Origin: an uncultured Prevotellaceae bacterium
GTDB lineage: Bacteria; Bacteroidota; Bacteroidia; Bacteroidales; Bacteroidaceae
NCBI GenBank assembly: GCA_945827465.1
Contig: CALZOH010000122.1
Location: 1-9,740, forward strand
DNA: 9,740 nucleotides
Reading direction: 5' to 3'
Shown here piece after piece: positions 6,374 to 9,740 of the stretch. The first letter of the stretch is position 1. Each line of letters opens with the position of its first letter. The notes under the pieces were generated by a model. That model worked only from the letters and a program-made list of their open reading frames with translations, searched no databases and was not told the DNA's origin. Both the position numbers and the translations under genes were made by a program.

Positions 6374-7405
6374 CTACTCTTTTAACCATTGCGCAATAGC
6401 CCGAACCAAGCGGTCGTCTTCTTCGGCCGTTTGCGCTGCAATGCGGAAGAAGCGCTCATCGAGTCCCTCAAAGTTCGAGGCGTCGCGTATCAGGATGCCA
6501 TGCCGACGGACCAAATAGTCTTTCAGGGCCGACGCCTTGCCGCAGTGCAGACAAACGAGCATGAAGTTGGTCTCGGTTTCCCACACGTCCATCACCCGCA
6601 ACTCCTGCAACTGCCTGCGCAGGCGCCGGGCTTCGGCCAGACAGGCGGCCACATCGAGCGGGGCTTCCTGCGGATGGTCCAACAGGTACAGGCCGGCCTG
6701 AATGGCCAGCTGGTTGACCGACCACGGCATGCGATGGGTGCGCAAGCGCCGGAGCAGGGGGCCACATCCCGTTGCATAGCCCAGCCTCAGACCGGGAACG
6801 GCATAACGCTTGGTCAGGGAGTGAAGCAGCAGCACATTGGGATAAGCGGCGGCTTCGGCTGCTGTGAACAAGGGGGCTTGCGTAAAACATTCGTAGGATT
6901 GGTCAACGACAAAACAGACGTCTGGATTCTGCTCCACCAACTGCGTCAGCTCTTCCTTCGGGACGACCTGCCCCGTAGGATTGTTGGGATTGCAGAGCCA
7001 TAGCATTCCCACGTCGGCCGGCAGGCGATAGCGGTTTTGCTGCGAGGGCAACAGGTAGAGCGAAGTGACCCGATGACCGTGCATGCGGCAGGCATCGGCA
7101 TACTCGCTAAAGGTGGGTTGAAGGATGGCCGAACCCGTGCCCCGAAAGGTTTGCGCCGTCAGATAGATGGCTTCGGTGGCGCCGTTGGTGACACACACTT
7201 CGTCGGGCTGCAACTGCAACCGGCGGGCCAGCCGGGCTTCTAACGTATAGGGCTCCGGCTCGGGATAAGACCCGATGAGGTCTATGCTGCTGCACAAATG
7301 CTGCTTGAGCCCTGTCAGGTCAACGCGGCCGTAGACATTAGAACTGAAGTTGGCCGTTATCGGGCCGCCGTATTGATAGGCATCGTCGCCATGTCCTTTA
7401 ATCAT
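6374..7405 (-). CDS. cobD: Threonine-phosphate decarboxylase, PLP-dependent (Salmonella-type CobD)
   Basis: This 343-residue enzyme of the class I/II aminotransferase fold decarboxylates L-threonine O-3-phosphate to (R)-1-amino-2-propanol O-2-phosphate, the linker used by CbiB. Signatures: the N-terminal HGGD-like opening is GHGDDAYQYG (4-13). ANFSSNVYG lies at 18-26 and TNGATEAIYL at 73-82. CNPNNPTG is at 138-145 and VVDQSY at 166-171, with D168 for the PLP pyridine nitrogen. SLTKRYAVPGLRLGY at 196-210 carries the PLP-forming K199, and FRIAAQT at 320-326 carries the carboxylate-binding Arg. An open frame continues 111 codons upstream of the chosen ATG, but those codons lie inside cbiP and are not homologous sequence; MIKGHGDD is the family-like start. 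The ATG overlaps the cbiP stop by 8 nt. A histidinol-phosphate aminotransferase (HisC) is the main alternative, disfavoured by the SLTKRYAVPGLRLGY motif and the neighbours. Confidence 0.93.
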   Translation of the reverse strand: MIKGHGDDAYQYGGPITANFSSNVYGRVDLTGLKQHLCSSIDLIGSYPEPEPYTLEARLARRLQLQPDEVCVTNGATEAIYLTAQTFRGTGSAILQPTFSEYADACRMHGHRVTSLYLLPSQQNRYRLPADVGMLWLCNPNNPTGQVVPKEELTQLVEQNPDVCFVVDQSYECFTQAPLFTAAEAAAYPNVLLLHSLTKRYAVPGLRLGYATGCGPLLRRLRTHRMPWSVNQLAIQAGLYLLDHPQEAPLDVAACLAEARRLRRQLQELRVMDVWETETNFMLVCLHCGKASALKDYLVRRHGILIRDASNFEGLDERFFRIAAQTAEEDDRLVRAIAQWLKE

Positions 7406-8906
7406 CGTCGTGGGTGAGTATTTGATAGACCAGCGGCAGGTTGACGTGGCGGCGCACGTGGTCGGCCAGCAGGTCGTATTGTTCTTCTTTAAATCGGTGG
7501 TAATCGAAGGCCGCAGCCTCTTCTGTCGTCCATCGGTCGGCATGGGGCCGGAGCAGGAAGTCCACAAACGAGGGATTGTCGAGAATGCCGTGAATGTAGG
7601 TTCCCATACAGCGGTCGTCGACGCGGCATCCTTCGGGTTCTCCGCCCTGCATGCGGTTGAGCGGCTGAAGGGTGGCTCCGTCCTGCGGAAGCGTGACGCC
7701 CATGTGGATTTCATATCCTTCAAGAGGAGTGGCCTCATCGCCTTCGCGACAGAACGTCACCCGGCGCGTTACCTTCTCTCCCGTGATGCGCGTCACCACC
7801 GGCAGCAGTCCGAGCCCCGGCATCAGTTCCACTTCGCCTTCCTCGCGATCGGGGTCGAGCACCTGCATGCCCATCATCTGGTAACCGCCACAGATGCCCA
7901 TCACCGTGGCACCGTTGCGATGAGCCTGGAGGATGGCCCGGGCCACGCCGTTCCGCCGCAGTTCACAGAGATCGTCTATCGTGCTCTTGCTTCCCGGCAA
8001 AAGGATGATGTCGGCCTTGGCCAGTTCAGTGACATTGTTGGTATAGAACAGGTGCACCCGCGGGTCACGCTCCAGCATGTTAAAGTCGGTGAAATTGCTC
8101 ATATGGCGCAGCAGCACCACGGCTACGTTCACCCGACCCCGTTCAGCCTCCACCGACTTGGTCGCCAGGGCCACCGAATCTTCCTCGTCAATATAGATGT
8201 TGTGATAATAAGGCACCACGCCCAACACGGGAATGCCGCAGAGCTCTTCCAATATTTTCACGCCCGACTCAAACAGGCGGATGTCGCCACGGAACTTATT
8301 AATCAAAATGCCCTTCACGCGCTTGCGTTCCTCGGGAGTGAGCAGGAGCAACGAACCGTAGACGCTCGCCATCACGCCGCCCCGGTCGATATCGCCCACC
8401 AGTATCACATCGGCGTGGGCATGGAGGGCCATCGACATATTCACCAGGTCAGTATCGCGAAGGTTCACCTCGGCCAAGCTGCCGGCCCCTTCAAGCACCA
8501 CCGGATTAAAACGAGCAGCCAGGCGGTCGAAGGCGGCATGCACTTCGTTTCGCAACACCTCGCGCCCCTCTTTGCGAAAATAGCTGTAAGCATCTTGATG
8601 GCCCATCGGCCGACCGTTCAAGACCACCTGAGCCGTTCGGTCGCTCTGAGGTTTAAGGAGCAAAGGGTTCATGTCGGTATGACAAGCCACGCCGGCCGCC
8701 TCGGCCTGCACCGCTTGAGCCCGCCCAATCTCCAGCCCCTCGGGAGTGGCATAAGAATTGAGCGCCATATTCTGGGCCTTGAAAGGAGCTGGGCGAAAGC
8801 CGTCTTGCTTAAAAATTCGGCAAAAAGCCGTTGCAATAATGCTTTTCCCCACATCGCTGCCTGTTCCGGCAAACATAATGGGATGTAACGTGGGAGAAAC
8901 ACTCAT
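7398..8906 (-). CDS. cbiP: Adenosylcobyric acid synthase (glutamine-hydrolysing)
   Basis: CbiP (CobQ in aerobic-pathway naming) amidates four carboxylates (b, d, e and g) of adenosylcobyrinic acid a,c-diamide using ATP and glutamine. The 502 residues are full length. The N-terminal dethiobiotin-synthetase-like domain has the P-loop FAGTGSDVGKS at 12-22. It continues with PFKAQNMALNSY at 41-52, EIGRAQAVQAEAA at 59-71, NPLLLKP at 80-86, and LEGAGSLAEVNLRDTDLVN at 138-156. VGDIDRGGVMAS lies at 170-181. The C-terminal class I glutamine amidotransferase domain begins near 262. It includes LLPGSKSTIDDL at 302-313, GICGGYQMMG at 337-346 with nucleophile C339, YEIHMG at 398-403, and GTYIHGILDN at 435-444 with H439. 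The ATG at 8906 is preferred; an alternative Met is residue 11, too close to the P-loop strand. It is the first large gene of the minus-strand operon. Confidence 0.96.
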   Translation of the reverse strand: MSVSPTLHPIMFAGTGSDVGKSIIATAFCRIFKQDGFRPAPFKAQNMALNSYATPEGLEIGRAQAVQAEAAGVACHTDMNPLLLKPQSDRTAQVVLNGRPMGHQDAYSYFRKEGREVLRNEVHAAFDRLAARFNPVVLEGAGSLAEVNLRDTDLVNMSMALHAHADVILVGDIDRGGVMASVYGSLLLLTPEERKRVKGILINKFRGDIRLFESGVKILEELCGIPVLGVVPYYHNIYIDEEDSVALATKSVEAERGRVNVAVVLLRHMSNFTDFNMLERDPRVHLFYTNNVTELAKADIILLPGSKSTIDDLCELRRNGVARAILQAHRNGATVMGICGGYQMMGMQVLDPDREEGEVELMPGLGLLPVVTRITGEKVTRRVTFCREGDEATPLEGYEIHMGVTLPQDGATLQPLNRMQGGEPEGCRVDDRCMGTYIHGILDNPSFVDFLLRPHADRWTTEEAAAFDYHRFKEEQYDLLADHVRRHVNLPLVYQILTHDDD

Positions 8907-9001
8907 CGGCCATTCACTTTCATCCGGATCTGCCGGATACGGCCGCCCAAAAAGGCAGAGGCGGTCACCTGCACAACGGAAAGCATCTTCTTATTCTTCA
9001 T
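8903..9001 (-). CDS. Candidate 32-residue small ORF overlapping the cbiP start (ATGA)
   Basis: A minus-strand ORF of 33 codons that begins MKNKKMLSVVQVTASAF, is basic at both ends and ends in RMKVNGR. Its TGA overlaps the cbiP ATG as ATGA, a geometry that would allow translational coupling. An in-frame TGA lies 6 nt before its ATG, so it is not the tail of a longer gene. I do not recognise the peptide. The middle has a modestly hydrophobic patch, too short for a membrane helix. It could be a real leader peptide or small protein, or a chance ORF in the cbiP leader. Confidence 0.3.
   Translation of the reverse strand: MKNKKMLSVVQVTASAFLGGRIRQIRMKVNGR
8922..8938 (-). promoter_or_regulatory. Perfect hairpin just upstream of the cbiP start
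   Basis: ATCCGG and CCGGAT flank a 5-nt loop, giving a 6-bp GC-rich stem 15 nt before the cbiP ATG in the minus-strand transcript. It also lies inside the 32-residue ORF. It could influence ribosome access to cbiP; there is no U-run, so it is not a terminator. No B12-riboswitch core surrounds it. Confidence 0.3.
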
Positions 9002-9013
9002 ACTTCAATCATT

Positions 9014-9073
9014 TTAGAAGTCAGCGCGCCGTCCGGGGGAGTCAAATCGATCCATTCGCCACAGCAGACCCAT
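9014..9073 (-). CDS. Candidate 19-residue leader ORF upstream of cbiP
   Basis: A 20-codon ORF reading MGLLWRMDRFDSPGRRADF then TAA. It would start about 20-25 nt after the predicted transcript start of the cbiP operon. A four-codon ATG ORF (8998-9012) follows directly and then the 32-residue ORF, so short frames tile the leader up to cbiP. No homology is recognised; a leader this short can hold such frames by chance. Confidence 0.15.
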   Translation of the reverse strand: MGLLWRMDRFDSPGRRADF

Positions 9074-9101
9074 CACCCGAAACGATTGCAAAATACGCCG
9101 G

Positions 9102-9109
9102 CAAAGTTA
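9102..9109 (-). promoter_or_regulatory. Predicted -7 promoter element for the cbiP-cobD-cbiB operon
   Basis: On the minus strand this reads TAACTTTG followed by C, the same 9 bases as the cobU -7 box and a full match to TAnnTTTGY. It lies about 196 nt upstream of the cbiP ATG. A TTTTTGG stretch on the minus strand sits roughly 23 nt farther upstream, slightly too far for an ideal -33 element, and belongs to the first copy of the repeat array. Confidence 0.5.
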
Positions 9110-9130
9110 CCATTATATATTTTGTTTTTC

Positions 9131-9213
9131 GCCAAAAACTGTGAGGGCGTATCGCATACGCCCTCACGTAAGCGAACAGGAAATGACGGCGGCAGGCATA
9201 TTTTATCTTGTTT
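9131..9213 (+). repeat. Repeat copy 1 (83 bp), extended perfect hairpin
   Basis: Begins GCCAAAAACT. This copy has GTGA in place of GTAG before the core. With the downstream CTCAC this makes a perfect 12-bp stem (9141-9152 with 9156-9167) around a 3-nt CGC loop. It continues AAGCGAACAGG, AATGACGGCGGCAGGC and an AT-rich end TATTTTATCTTGTTT. Confidence 0.9.
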
Positions 9214-9296
9214 GCCAAAAACTGTAGGGGCGTATCGCATACGCCCTGAGGTGAGCGAACAGGAAATGACGGCGGCAGGCATATTATATTTTGTTT
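9214..9296 (+). repeat. Repeat copy 2 (83 bp)
   Basis: GTAG at 9224-9227 precedes the core hairpin at 9228-9246. The base after the hairpin runs CTGAGGTGAG, so the outer palindrome seen in copies 3 and 4 is imperfect here. Same right arm as copies 1 and 3, ending in TTTTGTTT. Confidence 0.9.
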
Positions 9297-9379
9297 GCCA
9301 AAAACTGTAGGGGCGTATCGCATACGCCCTCACGTGAGCGAACAGGAAATGACGGCAGCAGGCATATGATATCTTGTTT
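9297..9379 (+). repeat. Repeat copy 3 (83 bp)
   Basis: GTAG at 9307-9310, core hairpin at 9311-9329, then a second perfect palindrome CTCACGTGAG. Right arm GACGGCAGCAGGCATATG with the AT-rich end ATATCTTGTTT. Confidence 0.9.
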
Positions 9380-9490
9380 GCCAAAAAATGTAGGGGCGTA
9401 TCGCATACGCCCTCACGTGAGCGAACAGGAAATGACGGCGGCGAGTATATTATCGTTGAAAGCCTGCCGCAAAACGCAGCAAGGTTTTCC
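9380..9490 (+). repeat. Repeat copy 4, long form (111 bp)
   Basis: GTAG at 9390-9393, core hairpin at 9394-9412 and the CTCACGTGAG palindrome as in copy 3. After GACGGCGGC the right arm switches to a different sequence, beginning GAGTATATTATCGTTGAAAG and ending GCAGCAAGGTTTTCC. This arm is shared with copy 6 but not with copies 1-3, and contains a small CTGC/GCAG hairpin. Confidence 0.88.
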
Positions 9491-9540
9491 CCATCCATTC
9501 CATTTTGAACAGTTCCGTTGTTTGTCATATTCGCCCATGT

Positions 9541-9566
9541 GGAGGGCGTATGCGATACGCCCCTAC
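9541..9566 (-). repeat. Repeat copy 5, isolated inverted core
   Basis: The core in reverse orientation: hairpin at 9544-9562 with loop GCG, followed by CTAC, the reverse complement of GTAG. Neither the left GCCAAAAACT arm nor the GCGAACAGG arm is present, so this is a solo hairpin opposite in direction to the others. Confidence 0.85.
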
Positions 9567-9629
9567 ATATTTACTATTTATTCGTTGGGGGATACGGTGA
9601 TGAATAGCGTTGTTTCGTATAAGTTTTTC

Positions 9630-9740
9630 GCCGAAAACTGTAGGGGCGTATCGCATACGCCCTGATGTGAGCGAACGGAAAATGACGGCAGCGAGTATAT
9701 TATCGTTGAAAGCCTGCCGCAAAACGCAGCAAGCTTTTCC
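9630..9740 (+). repeat. Repeat copy 6, long form (111 bp), reaching the window edge
   Basis: Starts GCCGAAAACT with GTAG at 9640-9643 and the core hairpin at 9644-9662. The right arm is the long form of copy 4, with few differences by eye (for example GCAAGC against GCAAGG near the end). Both long copies span 111 bp. More copies may follow beyond the window. Confidence 0.88.

Larger units (their letters stand above)
9110..9740. repeat. REP-like palindromic repeat array, gene-free
   Basis: Six copies of a palindromic repeat fill this stretch, and I see no real gene in it. The shared core is GGGCGTAT, a 3-nt loop (CGC, or GCG when inverted), and ATACGCCC. In direct copies GTAG usually precedes the hairpin. 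Copies 1-4 start at 9131, 9214, 9297 and 9380, an exact 83-bp period. Copy 5 at about 9541-9566 is inverted and lacks the arms. Copy 6 at 9630-9740 is direct. The sequence between copy 4 and copy 5 (9491-9540) and between copies 5 and 6 (9567-9629) has no recognised feature. Open frames across the array are translations of the repeat and are not credible genes. Bases 9110-9127 resemble the AT-rich end of a repeat unit, so the array probably begins next to the cbiP -7 box. Confidence 0.9.

Noticed and set aside
7406..7738. N-terminal 111-residue extension of the cobD frame
   Set aside because: It is the cbiP coding sequence in another frame and shows no family motif; the decarboxylase aligns from MIKGHGDD.
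7410..8888. A 492-codon plus-strand open frame opposite cbiP
   Set aside because: Antisense to a clear, motif-complete cbiP; low-complexity His/Gln-rich translation typical of the complementary strand of a GC-rich gene.
9042..9665. Open frames of 93, 151 and 124 codons across the repeat array
   Set aside because: Their translations are the 83-bp repeat read in different frames (recurring RAYAIRP and GVCDTP peptides); an 83-bp period is not a multiple of 3, so the frame shifts with each copy.
9131..9740. CRISPR array
   Set aside because: The entire 83-bp unit is conserved, with no unique spacers; copies include inverted and variable-length forms and no cas genes are present.

Overview
The window looks like chromosomal DNA of a Bacteroidota bacterium, most likely order Bacteroidales and plausibly a Prevotella relative. 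Three lines of evidence support this. The recognisable promoters match the Bacteroidota -7 consensus TAnnTTTG. The starts mostly lack Shine-Dalgarno sequences. The order recR / small membrane protein / GT2 glycosyltransferase / GNAT acetyltransferase is, from memory, familiar in this order. The species cannot be named from the sequence.

Positions 1-2434 (minus strand) hold a tightly packed operon: recR, a 140-residue four-helix membrane protein, a GTG-started family 2 glycosyltransferase, and the first 62 codons of a GNAT acetyltransferase that runs off the left edge. Sampled rows here are about 42-50% G+C. Positions 2435-2600 form a divergent promoter region with a -7 box facing each way.

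Positions 2601-8906 are a compact late-cobalamin (vitamin B12) block in two convergent operons, with sampled rows near 57-68% G+C. The plus-strand operon is cobU-cobT-cobS-cobC (nucleotide loop assembly), with gaps of 4, 3 and 1 nt. The minus-strand operon is cbiP-cobD-cbiB. Together they cover: amidation of adenosylcobyrinic acid a,c-diamide to adenosylcobyric acid (CbiP); production of aminopropanol phosphate from threonine phosphate (CobD); its attachment (CbiB); GTP activation of cobinamide phosphate (CobU); activation of dimethylbenzimidazole to alpha-ribazole phosphate (CobT); joining of the halves (CobS); and a phosphatase (CobC). No corrin-ring genes, adenosyltransferase, threonine kinase or B12 transporter are present, and no cobalamin riboswitch is recognisable upstream of either operon.

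Positions 8907-9740 contain no convincing large gene. The first 200 bases are the cbiP leader: a -7 box, two tiny ORFs (the second overlapping the cbiP start as ATGA) and a hairpin 15 nt before the cbiP ATG. The rest is an array of palindromic repeats resembling REP elements. It has four direct copies with an exact 83-bp period, one isolated inverted copy, and one further direct copy whose 111-bp extent matches that of copy 4. Most copies carry GTAG next to a GGGCGTAT/ATACGCCC hairpin, the layout known for REP sequences mobilised by RAYT transposases. This array, its contact with the cbiP promoter, and the short leader ORFs are the least explained parts of the window.
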